A stretch of DNA of 64,000 bases. Origin: Bacteroides sp. (lineage in GTDB: Bacteria; Bacteroidota; Bacteroidia; Bacteroidales; Muribaculaceae). The stretch covers positions 1-64,000 of the forward strand of contig JAAVCX010000031.1 of NCBI GenBank assembly GCA_014802105.1. Reading direction: 5' to 3'. Shown here one piece after another: positions 53,843 through 63,613 of this stretch. The notes below the pieces were generated by a model. That model was not told the origin of the DNA. It was given only the letters and a program-made list of their open reading frames with translations, and did not search any database. How positions within the stretch are numbered: the first letter of the stretch is position 1; each line of letters begins with the position of its first letter. A program made the position numbers and the translations under genes.

Positions 53843-55357
53843 ATGGCAAACAAAGCACTACTCATCATCCTCGACGGATGGGGCATCGGCAACCACACCA
53901 AGAGCGATGCCATTTATTCAACTCCCACACCCTACTGGGATTATCTTGTAAAAACTTATCCCCATAGCGAGCTCCAGGCTTCGGGCGAAAATGTCGGACT
54001 GCCTGACGGCCAGATGGGCAACTCTGAGGTGGGCCACCTCAATATCGGCGCCGGCCGCGTGGTCTATCAGGATCTTGTGAAGATCAACAAGGCTATCGCC
54101 GACCGTTCGATACTCAAAAATCCCGAGATCGTCGACGCTTTCTCTTATGCCCGCGACAACGGTAAGGCCATGCACTTCATGGGTCTGTGCAGCGACGGCG
54201 GTGTCCACTCTTCGCTCGATCATCTCTATGCTCTCTGTGATATAGCTAAAGAGTATGGTCTGGAGAAGGTCTATATACATTGTTTCATGGATGGTCGTGA
54301 CACCGATCCGCGTTCAGGCAAAGGTTTTATCGAGCAGCTTCAGGCCCATTGCGCCAAGAGCACAGGCACAGTTGCTTCGATCATCGGACGCTACTATGCG
54401 ATGGACCGAGACAAGCGCTGGGAGCGTGTCAAAGTCGCTTACGACCTGCTCGTGAAGGGCGAGGGCAAGCAGGCTACCGATATGGTGAAAGCCGTCCAGG
54501 AAAGCTATGACGAGGATGTCACCGACGAGTTCATCAAGCCTATCAACAACGCTACTGTCGACGGTACCATCAAGCCCGACGACTGCGTGATTTTCTTCAA
54601 CTACCGTAATGACCGTGCCAAGGAGCTTACCATAGCTCTGACCCAGCACGATATTCCTGAGGCTGACATGAAGGTTGTGCCCGGTCTGCGCTACTACTGC
54701 ATGACTCCCTATGACGCATCGTTTACAGGTGTTCACATCCTCTTCCCCAAGGAGAACGTCGACAACACTCTGGGAGAATATCTGTCGTCGAAGGGCCTCA
54801 AGCAGCTCCACATAGCCGAGACCGAGAAGTATGCCCACGTGACATTCTTCTTCAACGGAGGTCGTGAGGCCCCATACGAAGGCGAGGAGCGTATTCTGGT
54901 GGCTTCGCCCAAGGTCGCTACATACGACCTCAAGCCCGAGATGAGTGCCTATGAGGTAAAGGATAAACTCGTCGAGGCTATCAACGAGCAGAAATATGAT
55001 TTCATTGTGGTGAACTATGCCAACGGCGACATGGTGGGCCACACCGGTGTCTACGAAGCCATCTGTAAGGCTGTTAAGGCTGTCGATGAGTGTGTGCATG
55101 ACACAGTCGAGGCTGCAAAGGCCAACGGCTACGAGGTGATTATCATCGCCGACCATGGTAATGCCGATCACGCTATAAACAGCGACGGCACTCCCAACAC
55201 CGCTCATTCGCTCAACCCCGTCCCCTGTATCTACGTTTCGGAAAAGAAGGATGCCCATGTAGCCGACGGTCGCCTGGCCGACGTGGCTCCGACTATCCTC
55301 GAGATCATGGGTCTGCCCCAACCGTCTGAAATGACAGGCAAACCCCTGATCGGATAA
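53843..55357 (+). CDS. gpmI: 2,3-bisphosphoglycerate-independent phosphoglycerate mutase
   Basis: Interconverts 3- and 2-phosphoglycerate in glycolysis using two metal ions. 504 residues, alkaline-phosphatase fold. Asp11 (ILDGWG) and the phosphorylated Ser61 in [15 protein letters not shown] are intact, as are [21 protein letters not shown] and [10 protein letters not shown] (metal ligands). Strong terminator follows. Confidence 0.97.
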   Translation: MANKALLIILDGWGIGNHTKSDAIYSTPTPYWDYLVKTYPHSELQASGENVGLPDGQMGNSEVGHLNIGAGRVVYQDLVKINKAIADRSILKNPEIVDAFSYARDNGKAMHFMGLCSDGGVHSSLDHLYALCDIAKEYGLEKVYIHCFMDGRDTDPRSGKGFIEQLQAHCAKSTGTVASIIGRYYAMDRDKRWERVKVAYDLLVKGEGKQATDMVKAVQESYDEDVTDEFIKPINNATVDGTIKPDDCVIFFNYRNDRAKELTIALTQHDIPEADMKVVPGLRYYCMTPYDASFTGVHILFPKENVDNTLGEYLSSKGLKQLHIAETEKYAHVTFFFNGGREAPYEGEERILVASPKVATYDLKPEMSAYEVKDKLVEAINEQKYDFIVVNYANGDMVGHTGVYEAICKAVKAVDECVHDTVEAAKANGYEVIIIADHGNADHAINSDGTPNTAHSLNPVPCIYVSEKKDAHVADGRLADVAPTILEIMGLPQPSEMTGKPLIG

Positions 55358-55382
55358 CAACGACCAATACTGTTAATGAAAT

Positions 55383-55426
55383 AAGCCTCGCCGGGAGTTC
55401 TTAGAACTACTGAGCGAGGCTTTTTT
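55383..55426 (+). terminator. Terminator of gpmI
   Basis: Stem AAGCCTCGC (55383-55391) with GCGAGGCTT (55414-55422), a small inner hairpin AGTTCTTAGAACT in the loop, then TTTTTT. Confidence 0.88.
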
Positions 55427-55455
55427 ATGGAGATAATATCGGGGGGGAAGATGTG

Positions 55456-56160
55456 TCACAGGCGGGCGTTGTCGGCGTAGGAGTAGCTCTTCTGTCGCGC
55501 TATGATGACATGGTCGAGCACCCGTATGCCTAAAAGTTTTGCTCCTTCGGCTATGCGCTTGGTGAGCAGGTCGTCCTCGCCTGAAGGTGCCGGATTGCCC
55601 GAGGGGTGATTGTGGACAAGTATCATTGACTCGGCCAGGCAGTCGATGGCTCTTTTGAGCAGGAGTTTGACATCGACCACAGTCGCGGCAGTACCTCCCT
55701 GAGAGATGAGCCGGCGGTAGGTCACACGATTGGAGCGTGAGAGCATCAACACCCAGAATTCCTCATATTCAAGCCCTTCGACAAGCGGTGCCATGATGTT
55801 GACTACATCGGCCGATGTACGTATCACAGGATCGTCGTTGGCCGCTGACTGCTTGCGGTTGCGACGCCCAAGCTCAAAGGCCGCGGCAAGGGATACGGCT
55901 TTGGCCGGCCCGACACCTTTGTATTTTCTCATAAGCTCGTTCATTGACATACGGGCCAGGAGATCGACTCTGCCGTCACAGTCGCGCAGGATGGAACGCG
56001 ACATATCCACGACCGAGACTCCAGGCAGGCCACCTCCGAAGATTATGGCAAGTAGCTCGGCATCACTGAGCGAGCGTATGCCGTTCTGCAAGGCTTTTTC
56101 GCGAGGGCGGTCGTCGGCGCTCAGGTCGGTGATGCGTGTGTTGGATGGATAGTCGTTCAT
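55456..56160 (-). CDS. radC: RadC family protein (JAB/MPN+ domain)
   Basis: 234 residues from ATG 56160, whose bases overlap the preceding glycosyltransferase stop (ATGA). N-terminal helix-hairpin-helix region (RSLSDAELLAIIFGGG; YKGVGPAKAVSLAAAFELG) and C-terminal metalloprotease-like JAMM motif (HNHPSG with downstream Asp in GEDDLL). Historically called a DNA repair protein; the true biochemical role is not established. Confidence 0.94.
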   Translation of the reverse strand: MNDYPSNTRITDLSADDRPREKALQNGIRSLSDAELLAIIFGGGLPGVSVVDMSRSILRDCDGRVDLLARMSMNELMRKYKGVGPAKAVSLAAAFELGRRNRKQSAANDDPVIRTSADVVNIMAPLVEGLEYEEFWVLMLSRSNRVTYRRLISQGGTAATVVDVKLLLKRAIDCLAESMILVHNHPSGNPAPSGEDDLLTKRIAEGAKLLGIRVLDHVIIARQKSYSYADNARL

Positions 56161-57194
56161 TTGCCTTTGCGTATGAGGATTTCCTGATCGATGTCGCGGC
56201 CGTGGCCGAGGAGGATTTTCCACACCCATGCGCGCAGGAAGCCTGTGCCGTAGCCGGTAATCTGTATCACGCTGGCCGGGATGGCTTTGATGGCAATGAC
56301 GAGCGATCGGGTAGCGATCAGAGCTGTCAGGAATATGGCCAGCAGGTAGACTCCGATAGGGATTAGCCAGAGAGGGGAGACGAAGATACCGAGTAGCACG
56401 AGAATGATACCGGCGATAACAGCCAGGGCCGGAAGGGTGTGGACGGCTTTCAGCGAGCCCGGATAGAGGAGTTGGAGAGTGATGCGCGACATGCCGAACA
56501 CATGTACCTGTCGAAAGAATTTCTTGAAGTCGACACGGCGTTTGTGGTAAACGTAGGCCGGACGTATCAGGGAGATATTGAAGCCGGCGTTGCGTATACG
56601 TGTGCTCATGTCGATGTCCTCTGAGAACATTTCGCGGAAACCGCCTACCTTCTCGTAGACGCTTCGGGTGAAGCCCATATTGAATGTGCGCGGAGTGAAA
56701 CGCTCGAGACTGATCTTACCGCCGCGTATGCCGCCGGTGGTGAGCAGCGAGGTCATGGCGTAGTTGATGGCTTTCTGAGTGGTGGAGAATGAGGAATGAG
56801 CCGCGTCGGGGCCGCCGAAACAATCGACCTCAGGAGCTGCATCGAGCTCGCGCGAGAGTGTGGCGAAGTAGTCGGGAGGTATCACACAGTCGCTGTCAAA
56901 GAATATCATCCAATCCCCCTCGGCGCGGGCCATGCCATAGTTTCGGGCGATGGAGCGTCCCTCGTTGTCTTTGTAATAATAGCGGGAGTTGACCCTCCCG
57001 GTGCCCTCGACTATGTCGCGGCATGGGGAGGTGGAGCCGTCCTCGACTATTATCACTTCAAAGTCACGGCACGACTGCCGGGCCAGACTCTCCATCAGGT
57101 CGGCCACCTCGTCGCGACGGTTGTAGACAGGGACTATGACCGAGAAGCGTGGTTTTCGGCCTGGGGCGGTTGCGGGAGATGCGGATGTGTCCAT
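56157..57194 (-). CDS. Family 2 glycosyltransferase, membrane-associated
   Basis: 345 residues from ATG 57194; a longer start at 57257 would overlap nspC by 55 bases. GT-A fold: VIVPVYNRRDEV at the start, VEDGSTSP, the metal-binding DSD in MIFFDSDCVIPP, and EDIDMSTRIRNAGF further on. Three to four hydrophobic segments from about 245 suggest membrane anchoring. Substrate unknown; it resembles family members that act in envelope or exopolysaccharide synthesis. In a compact nspC-GT2-radC unit. Confidence 0.85.
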   Translation of the reverse strand: MDTSASPATAPGRKPRFSVIVPVYNRRDEVADLMESLARQSCRDFEVIIVEDGSTSPCRDIVEGTGRVNSRYYYKDNEGRSIARNYGMARAEGDWMIFFDSDCVIPPDYFATLSRELDAAPEVDCFGGPDAAHSSFSTTQKAINYAMTSLLTTGGIRGGKISLERFTPRTFNMGFTRSVYEKVGGFREMFSEDIDMSTRIRNAGFNISLIRPAYVYHKRRVDFKKFFRQVHVFGMSRITLQLLYPGSLKAVHTLPALAVIAGIILVLLGIFVSPLWLIPIGVYLLAIFLTALIATRSLVIAIKAIPASVIQITGYGTGFLRAWVWKILLGHGRDIDQEILIRKGK

Positions 57195-57202
57195 TTTGGG
57201 GA

Positions 57203-58333
57203 TCAGCTCATGCGGTTTTTGTAATCGGAGTAGTCGAAACGGCGCAGATAGCAGCACTCGCCGTCAGTGTTACAGAGGACTATGGCGGGGTGCTGGATGC
57301 CGTTGAACATGGTGGTTTTCACCGTTGTGTAATGGTTCATATCCTCGAGAGTGAGTCTTGAACCGGGGGTCAGAGGCTGGCTGAAAGTCCAGTCTCCGAC
57401 ATAGTCGCCGCTCAGGCAGGAGTTGCCTCCGAGACGATAGACATGAGGGGTGCTCCCCTCGGTCACGCTCTCGGTGATGGCCGGCTGATAGGGCATCTCG
57501 AGACAATCGGGCATGTGACAGGCAAATGAGGCGTCGATGATGGCTGTCGATATCCCCTGGTTCTCGACAACATCGAGCACAGAGGTGATCAGGTCGCCTG
57601 TGCGCCACATCCAGGCACTTCCGGGCTCGAGGATCACTTTCAGGTGGGGGTGACGGGAGCGGAAATCGGTGAGGAGTTTCACGAGATGGTCGGTGTCGTA
57701 GCCTTCGCGGGTCATCAGGTGGCCGCCACCCATATTGACCCATTTGACTTGAGGAAGATACCTGCCGAACTGTTCCTCAAAAGCCGCGAGGACTTTCTCA
57801 AGGTCATAAGATGAGCTCTCGCATAGGGCATGGAAGTGTAGACCCTCGATCCCCTCGGGAAGCCGGCCGTCGAGCTGCTCGGCCGTTACGCCAAAACGTG
57901 AGCCCGGGAGAGCGGGATTATAGATCTCGGTATCTATGACCGAACACTGGGGATTGACTCTCAGACCCGGTGACACTCCTGCCTCCAGCGCGCGCGCTCC
58001 GTGAAGTTGCCATTGATTAAGCGAGTTGAATGTGATGTGGGTGGCACGTGCCAGAAACTCGTCGATTGTAGCCGGGGTGTAGACGGGACAGTAGACGTGA
58101 GCCTCGCCTCCAAGCTCCTCGTTGCCGAGGCGCAGCTCGTTGAGCGAACTGGCGGTGAAATCGCGGTTGTACTCGCGTACAATCGGGAAAGTGCGCCACA
58201 GGGCATTGGCTTTGAAAGCCATGATGATGTTTACTCCGGCTCGGCGCTCAACCTCGGTGATGAGACTGAGGTTGCGGCGCAGACGGTCTTCATAGACTAT
58301 ATAGAACGGGGTGGGGAGATCTCCGGGTTTCAT
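57203..58333 (-). CDS. nspC: Carboxynorspermidine/carboxyspermidine decarboxylase
   Basis: PLP enzyme of the alternative polyamine route giving (nor)spermidine. 376 residues, alanine-racemase-type fold. PLP lysine is Lys41 in IIMAFKANALW; GLHFHALCESSSYDLE, NMGGGHLMT and ILEPGSAW (phosphate and substrate contacts) are typical; CHMPDCLEMPY is a family hallmark. The partner dehydrogenase (carboxynorspermidine synthase) is not in this window. Between uvrD (16 bases upstream) and the glycosyltransferase (8 bases downstream). Confidence 0.94.
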   Translation of the reverse strand: MKPGDLPTPFYIVYEDRLRRNLSLITEVERRAGVNIIMAFKANALWRTFPIVREYNRDFTASSLNELRLGNEELGGEAHVYCPVYTPATIDEFLARATHITFNSLNQWQLHGARALEAGVSPGLRVNPQCSVIDTEIYNPALPGSRFGVTAEQLDGRLPEGIEGLHFHALCESSSYDLEKVLAAFEEQFGRYLPQVKWVNMGGGHLMTREGYDTDHLVKLLTDFRSRHPHLKVILEPGSAWMWRTGDLITSVLDVVENQGISTAIIDASFACHMPDCLEMPYQPAITESVTEGSTPHVYRLGGNSCLSGDYVGDWTFSQPLTPGSRLTLEDMNHYTTVKTTMFNGIQHPAIVLCNTDGECCYLRRFDYSDYKNRMS

Positions 58334-58349
58334 AGCGGATCGGGGTTGA

Positions 58350-60749
58350 TTAGATGATGGCGAAACGAGCGAATTTCAGCATGAGTACACGGGTCGGTAC
58401 GCTGTCGTTGTCAAAGGAGACGGTGATACGGTGGTCGGAAGCCTCGGTGTCGATACCTTCGATCAGTCCCGTGCCAAATTTGGAGTGATGTATACGCATC
58501 CCGACCTTCAGCTCTGAGGAATGGTGGGTGGTGAGCTCGCCGGGAGCATCCTGAAGCGGGGACGCGGATGTCGGTGCAGGAGTTGAGGATAAGATGGCAC
58601 GGGTGGTCTCGGCGGCCCGCGAGGACTGAGTGGCGTAGGGGGCGGGGCGAGAGGTCGCGGTGTCTCTCAGTTGAGAGAGTGGACGGCGTGACTCCTGCAT
58701 GGGACGCGAAGTGTAGCGTGGTGATCGGGATGCCGGGGCTTTGTAGTTCCCGGAGGCAGGGACGGTCGAGGATGATGCTCCTGTCGAGAAATGTATATAA
58801 GCCGGATCGATATCGCCGATGAAGCGCGAGGGGCGAGTGAAGAGAGTCTGTCCGTTGCGGAAGCGCTGTGAGGCGTAGCTGATCATGCAGTAGCGGCGCG
58901 CACGGGTGATGGCTACATAGAGCAGGCGTCGCTCCTCCTCGATCTCGGATGGGGAGTCGCTTGCACGTGCCGAGGGGAAGAGTTCCTCCTCGACACCAAC
59001 GATGAAGACATTATCAAATTCCAGACCTTTGGCGGCGTGAACCGTCATCAGAGTGATGGCATCCTCTCCGTTGTCGGCCGAGCCGTCCTGATCGGTGGCC
59101 AGAGAGATCTCGGTCATAAACTGGGAGAGGGAGAGGTCATCGCTTCCCTGCTCGACCATGGTGTCGACATACTCTCTGGCTCCCTTGAGGAGTTCCTCGA
59201 GATTTTCTTTACGGGAGATGCTCTCGGGAGTGGAGTCGTGGAGCAACATGGAGTAGAGGCCGGTGGCTTCAATTATAGAGCGGGCCATCGAGTAGGCATC
59301 GGCTCCCGAGGCGTTGAGGTCGTTGAATCCGGCTATCAGAGAGGCAAAGTCAAGAAGTTTACGACGGGTACCGGCGTTAATCTTGAGATCGGGATGGGAG
59401 TCGAGGTCGGTGATTACTGTCCAGATACTCACGCCCGAGTCGACAGCCTCTGAGGTGAGTTTGTTCATCGTGGTCTCGCCTATACCTCTGGCGGGGAAAT
59501 TAATGACGCGCCTCAGAGCCTCGTCATCGTCGGGGTTGAGAGCGAGACGGAAATAGGCCACCGCGTCTTTGACCTCCTTGCGCTGATAGAAGGAGAGACC
59601 TCCATAGATGCGGTAAGGGACATTGCGTTTGCGCAGTGACTCCTCGAGCACACGCGACTGCACGTTGGTGCGATACAGAATGGCGGTCTCGGCCCAGGGT
59701 GAAGAGGCGGAGTGTTTGAGCGCGGCCACTCTGGCGGCTACGAGGGCGGCTTCTTCGAAGTCGCTGTAACAGCGCACTATATCTATCAGTGTGCCGGTAG
59801 AGTTTTCAGAGTAGACGTTCTTGGGTATCTGATCGACATTTTTGGCTATCAGACTGCCGGCCGCGGCTATGATATTGCGTGTGGAACGATAGTTGCGCTC
59901 GAGCTTGAAAATCCTGAGCCCCGGGAACGCCTGTTCCATCTCAAGTATATTGCGTATATTGGCGCCACGGAATGAATAGATGCTCTGAGCGTCGTCGCCG
60001 ACCACACACAGGGGGGCACCTCCGGCGGTGAGCTGTACGACTATGGCGTTCTGTACACGGTTGGTATCCTGATACTCGTCGACAAGGACGTAGCGGAAGA
60101 ACTCGCGATAGTGGCGAAGCACCTCGGGATGTTCATCAAATAGCCTATGGGTGAGAACGAGCAGATCGTCAAAGTCCATCGCTCCCGAGAGTCGGCATCG
60201 GTTGCAGTATTCGCGGTATACCTCGACTATTCTCTCACGCCGTGACCGACGGTCGGCCTCCATGATGTCGCGCGAGAGTGCATACTCCTGAGGTGAAATG
60301 AGATTGTTCTTGGCCCAGGAAATGGCCGATTGGACTGCCGCCGGTGTATAGATTTTCTCATCGAGCCCCAGCAGTTTGCAGATGCTCTTGACGAGAGCCC
60401 GGGAGTCGGCGGCGTCATAGATGGTGAAAGAACTTTTATAGCCCAGAAGTTCGGCATTGGAGCGGAGGATACGTGCGAAGATGGAGTGGAAGGTGCCCAT
60501 CCACAGACGTGAGGCAACCTCCTGGCCGGTGAGACTCTCGATGCGCTCGCGCATCTCGCGGGCGGCCTTGTTGGTAAAGGTGAGGGCGAGTATGCGCCAG
60601 GGCTCGAAGCCGAGACCGAGAAGGTGGACTATCTTATAGGTGAGGACACGGGTCTTGCCTGAGCCGGCGCCTGCAATAACGAGCTGAGGGCCGTCGCAAT
60701 ACACGACGGCCTCACGCTGCTGGGGGTTAAGATGATCGAGATAATTCAT
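58350..60749 (-). CDS. UvrD/PcrA-type superfamily 1A DNA helicase
   Basis: 3'-5' helicase for repair and replication-conflict clearance. 799 residues. Motif I AGAGSGKTRVLTYK, motif Ia LALTFTNKAAREM, motif II LVDEYQDTN, motif III VGDDAQSIYSFRGA, motif IV LERNYRST, motif V TVHAAKGLEFDNVFIVG (ends TVHAAKGLEF), motif VI RRLLYVAITRARR. A Ser/Pro/Arg-rich linker (about 655-735) precedes a C-terminal Tudor-like domain (VGMRIHHSKFGTGLIEGID) as in PcrA, which contacts RNA polymerase. No nuclease domain. Confidence 0.95.
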   Translation of the reverse strand: MNYLDHLNPQQREAVVYCDGPQLVIAGAGSGKTRVLTYKIVHLLGLGFEPWRILALTFTNKAAREMRERIESLTGQEVASRLWMGTFHSIFARILRSNAELLGYKSSFTIYDAADSRALVKSICKLLGLDEKIYTPAAVQSAISWAKNNLISPQEYALSRDIMEADRRSRRERIVEVYREYCNRCRLSGAMDFDDLLVLTHRLFDEHPEVLRHYREFFRYVLVDEYQDTNRVQNAIVVQLTAGGAPLCVVGDDAQSIYSFRGANIRNILEMEQAFPGLRIFKLERNYRSTRNIIAAAGSLIAKNVDQIPKNVYSENSTGTLIDIVRCYSDFEEAALVAARVAALKHSASSPWAETAILYRTNVQSRVLEESLRKRNVPYRIYGGLSFYQRKEVKDAVAYFRLALNPDDDEALRRVINFPARGIGETTMNKLTSEAVDSGVSIWTVITDLDSHPDLKINAGTRRKLLDFASLIAGFNDLNASGADAYSMARSIIEATGLYSMLLHDSTPESISRKENLEELLKGAREYVDTMVEQGSDDLSLSQFMTEISLATDQDGSADNGEDAITLMTVHAAKGLEFDNVFIVGVEEELFPSARASDSPSEIEEERRLLYVAITRARRYCMISYASQRFRNGQTLFTRPSRFIGDIDPAYIHFSTGASSSTVPASGNYKAPASRSPRYTSRPMQESRRPLSQLRDTATSRPAPYATQSSRAAETTRAILSSTPAPTSASPLQDAPGELTTHHSSELKVGMRIHHSKFGTGLIEGIDTEASDHRITVSFDNDSVPTRVLMLKFARFAII

Positions 60750-60752
60750 GGA

Positions 60753-62387
60753 TTAATGCACATCGCGCACCTTGAGATGGTCGCCGGTCTCGTTGACGAT
60801 AGAGCGATAGTAACGCTCGTCGTAGCCGGGGAAGTCGGGAGACGCACACATACCTTCGGGGGTGCGTACGAAACGGCCGTCTTTTTCTTTCTTGACATTG
60901 CCGTCGAGATATTTGACCAGAAGGTAATCGCCAAGCTGCTTGTAGGCATTCAGGTAGCGCTGTGACGCGGTGGCCGAGTGGGTGCGGGCCATCTCGGCTG
61001 CCTCATCGGAGGGGAGGGTGGGGAGTACCTTGAGCAACATGTCCACTTCGCGGTCAAGGATCTTCTCCTGTTCGCCCTGCACACGGCGTATGTCGGGTAT
61101 CATCAGAGAGTAGCGCGAGTAGGCCTGATTGGCTACATAATTGTTGACCCAGAAAGCGGCGTCCCAGGAGAGATTGAGCATATCACCGTTGCCGGGCGCA
61201 AATTCATAGGGCACTTCCTCGAGACAAGCATACATCGGGATATAGACGCAGGTGTTGGCATCGTCGACACCAAACCACAGGATGCCCTTCATGGCTTCGG
61301 GATGGGAGTCGTTCATCTGGGAGACAAAGGAGAAGCCGGTCTGCTGGGTGGCGATGGCGCGTTCGTTGAGATATTCCTGACCATCGACCTTAAAGGTGAG
61401 GGGACGGTAACGGTAGGGGACTTTCCAGGGGCCGGCACCTATATCGGTGGTCATGTCCATTGGGGTGCCTTCGAAGTGGTCGCGCATCATCTGACGCATG
61501 TCGTCGACACTGACGAGACTGTCGGGCTTGACCCAGAGAGGCATCACGTCGCCTTTGCTCTCCATGATCCAGGGCAGGTAGCGGTCCATGCCTTCAGAGA
61601 AACGGTTGAAGTAGCTCCACACTCGTCCGTCGCAACCTCTTGTAGCAGTGCCGTCGAGTTCGCCGTAGGCTGAGGAGAAGCTGAAGTCTTTGTCGGAGCC
61701 TTTGTAATATCCGTGTTTACGGGCAAAGCTTATCACATCGGGCGAGTAGAGGGTGTTCTCCTTATCGTCGAGAGGAAACTGATGGATGCGGGGGAAGTTG
61801 GCGTGGCCCGAAATGCAGTCGTCTGGAATACGGCGCGCTACCCACACGGCGCCTTTTTCACCTTTGGCACCTTTGCCGATAAGCTCCATGATCCAGGCCT
61901 CCTCGGGGTCGGCGATCGAGAAGGATTCGCCACTTGAGTGGTAGCCATATTTGTCGACAAGATCGGTCATCACCTTGATAGCCTCTCGGGCAGTGCGCGC
62001 ACGCTCGAGGGTGACATATATGAGAGAGCCGTAGTCCATGATGCCTGTGGTGTCTTCCAGTTCGGGACGTCCGCCCCAGGTACTTTCGGCTATGGTGAGA
62101 CCATGCTCGTTCATATTTCCGACAGTGGAGTAGGTGTGGGCCGGCTGAGGAATTTCGCCCAGGATGCGTCCGGTGTCCCATTCCTTGATCTGACGCATTG
62201 CTCCCGGAGCGTGGTCGGCGGCGGGGGTGTGATAGAGTTCTCCATAGAGGGTATGAGAGTCGGCCGCATACGTTACGAGTACCGAGCCGTCGGTCGAGGC
62301 TTTCTTACCGACTATGAGGCTTGTGCATGGAAGCGCGACAGCCGGTATGAGCAGGGCTGCGGCCAGTGAGAGGAAACGGGTAGACAT
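60753..62387 (-). CDS. C69 family dipeptidase, exported
   Basis: Ntn-hydrolase peptidase related to PepD. 544 residues. The signal sequence (FLSLAAALLIPAVALP) ends right before Cys21, which would become the N-terminal nucleophile CTSLIVGKKA after cleavage. STVGNMNEHGLTIAEST, SFSIADPEEAWIMELIGKG (ends SFSIADPEE and ELIGKG) and GHANFPRI are typical of the family. Probably periplasmic peptide degradation. 3 bases from the uvrD start, so the two are probably cotranscribed. Confidence 0.9.
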   Translation of the reverse strand: MSTRFLSLAAALLIPAVALPCTSLIVGKKASTDGSVLVTYAADSHTLYGELYHTPAADHAPGAMRQIKEWDTGRILGEIPQPAHTYSTVGNMNEHGLTIAESTWGGRPELEDTTGIMDYGSLIYVTLERARTAREAIKVMTDLVDKYGYHSSGESFSIADPEEAWIMELIGKGAKGEKGAVWVARRIPDDCISGHANFPRIHQFPLDDKENTLYSPDVISFARKHGYYKGSDKDFSFSSAYGELDGTATRGCDGRVWSYFNRFSEGMDRYLPWIMESKGDVMPLWVKPDSLVSVDDMRQMMRDHFEGTPMDMTTDIGAGPWKVPYRYRPLTFKVDGQEYLNERAIATQQTGFSFVSQMNDSHPEAMKGILWFGVDDANTCVYIPMYACLEEVPYEFAPGNGDMLNLSWDAAFWVNNYVANQAYSRYSLMIPDIRRVQGEQEKILDREVDMLLKVLPTLPSDEAAEMARTHSATASQRYLNAYKQLGDYLLVKYLDGNVKKEKDGRFVRTPEGMCASPDFPGYDERYYRSIVNETGDHLKVRDVH

Positions 62388-62430
62388 GGTTTGGTATAGG
62401 GAGTTATGGTGTATGGTATAGAGAATTTTA
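62388..62430 (-). repeat. Degenerate CTATACC-type heptamers upstream of the C69 gene
   Basis: On the minus strand the bases before the ATG read as diverged 7-mers (CTATACC, ATACACC, ATAACTC, CCTATACC). A likely decayed form of the folD/thiL heptamer tract. Confidence 0.5.
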
Positions 62431-62549
62431 GTGTAGTTATGTATAGACTGTGGAGAGTTTTAGTAATATTTTTTAGGATCAGGGGGATAGGATTGGTTGA
62501 TTTGTTATGCAAAAATAGTGAATTTTTTCATGAGTATCAATTTTTTGTC

Positions 62550-62557
62550 TATCTTTG
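62550..62557 (+). promoter_or_regulatory. Possible -7 box (TATCTTTG) for aqpZ
   Basis: It fits TAnnTTTG, 83 bases before the ATG; T-rich DNA but no exact TTTG at -33. Confidence 0.35.
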
Positions 62558-62640
62558 CCGATATTAGTGTTTATAGCCTCAGGCGTTTCAACTTTTATAT
62601 TTAATCATTTTTTTATTATCACTATTACAATTTTAATTTT

Positions 62641-63351
62641 ATGAAGAAGTATTTAGCAGAGATGATAGGTACATTTGTACTTGTCCTCATGGGCTGCGGC
62701 AGTGCGATTTTTGCAGGAATCGGTCTTGGTACCACCGGATATGGTGTTTCGACTCTCGGCGTGGCTATGGCTTTCGGTCTGGCGGTAGTCGCTATGGCTT
62801 ACACGATCGGTGGTGTGTCGGGATGTCATATCAATCCGGCTATCACACTGGGAGTCTGGGCCAATGGCCGCATGAGCGGTAAGGAGGCTCTGAATTATAT
62901 GGTGTTTCAGGTGATAGGCGGCCTTATAGCTTCGGCTGTTCTCTATGTCCTCGTCCATACCGGAAATGAGGCCGGGGTCGAGGCTGTGTTCAACAGCACT
63001 ACCACCACCGGAGCCAACTCGTTCATGGAGGGTAATCTGGTGCCTGCGTTTATCGCTGAGGCTGTGTTTACTTTCATTTTTGTGCTCGTAGTGCTCGGTG
63101 CTACCGACGAGAAGCAGGGTGCAGGTGCGTTTGCCGGTCTCGCTATCGGTCTTTGTCTGGTGCTCGTTCACATTGCCTGTATTCCTATCACCGGCACCTC
63201 GGTCAATCCCGCACGCTCTATCGCTCCCGCAATCTTCTCTTGTATCGAGGGCAACTGTGTGCCCATGCAGCAGCTGTGGCTCTTTATCGTAGCTCCCTGC
63301 CTTGGTGCTCTCTGCAGCTCAGGTGTGTGGAACGCTATCAAGGGTAAGTGA
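62641..63351 (+). CDS. aqpZ: Aquaporin Z-like water channel
   Basis: Six-helix MIP channel in the inner membrane, 236 residues. Both NPA loops are intact (NPA 65-67 in GCHINPAITLG; NPA 189-191 in TSVNPARS). Selectivity-filter residues by alignment to E. coli AqpZ appear to be Phe45, His177 and Arg192, the narrow water-type set, not the glycerol type. Monocistronic with its own terminator. Confidence 0.94.
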   Translation: MKKYLAEMIGTFVLVLMGCGSAIFAGIGLGTTGYGVSTLGVAMAFGLAVVAMAYTIGGVSGCHINPAITLGVWANGRMSGKEALNYMVFQVIGGLIASAVLYVLVHTGNEAGVEAVFNSTTTTGANSFMEGNLVPAFIAEAVFTFIFVLVVLGATDEKQGAGAFAGLAIGLCLVLVHIACIPITGTSVNPARSIAPAIFSCIEGNCVPMQQLWLFIVAPCLGALCSSGVWNAIKGK

Positions 63352-63388
63352 CTGTCAGGAGTATTCTGAAACTCTATCAAAGATATTT

Positions 63389-63439
63389 CAGGAGCAGATC
63401 AGGGGTCTTCAGACGCACTGAATCTGCTCCTGTCGTTTT
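63389..63439 (+). terminator. Terminator of aqpZ
   Basis: An 11-bp perfect stem CAGGAGCAGAT (63389-63399) with ATCTGCTCCTG (63422-63432), then TCGTTTT. The rest of the gap to 63611 holds no gene; a segment at 63566-63612 resembles 52231-52280. Confidence 0.8.
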
Positions 63440-63598
63440 AGTGGCAAAGATGTCGGTGAAGCCTAAAGGTGAGACTGCAATAAAACAAGGTGGAACCGCG
63501 TTATTTCTGATAAGCCCTGAGTGTCGCTGACGCCGGGCTGTCTTTACGTGGTCAATCTAAGTAACTATCTCAAGATAAACCTCACCTATTGTTAATTT

Positions 63599-63613
63599 TC
63601 AAGGGTTACTTAT
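63599..63613. promoter_or_regulatory. Imperfect AGTTA-type palindrome running into the start codon
   Basis: TCAAG-GGTTA-CTTAT, a variant of the palindromes at 31101, 52081 and 52268; its last bases overlap the ATG at 63612. Symmetry is partly lost. Confidence 0.4.

Noticed and set aside
63348-63530. 60-residue plus-strand frame after aqpZ
   Set aside because: It runs through the aqpZ terminator stem and has no start context or recognisable sequence.
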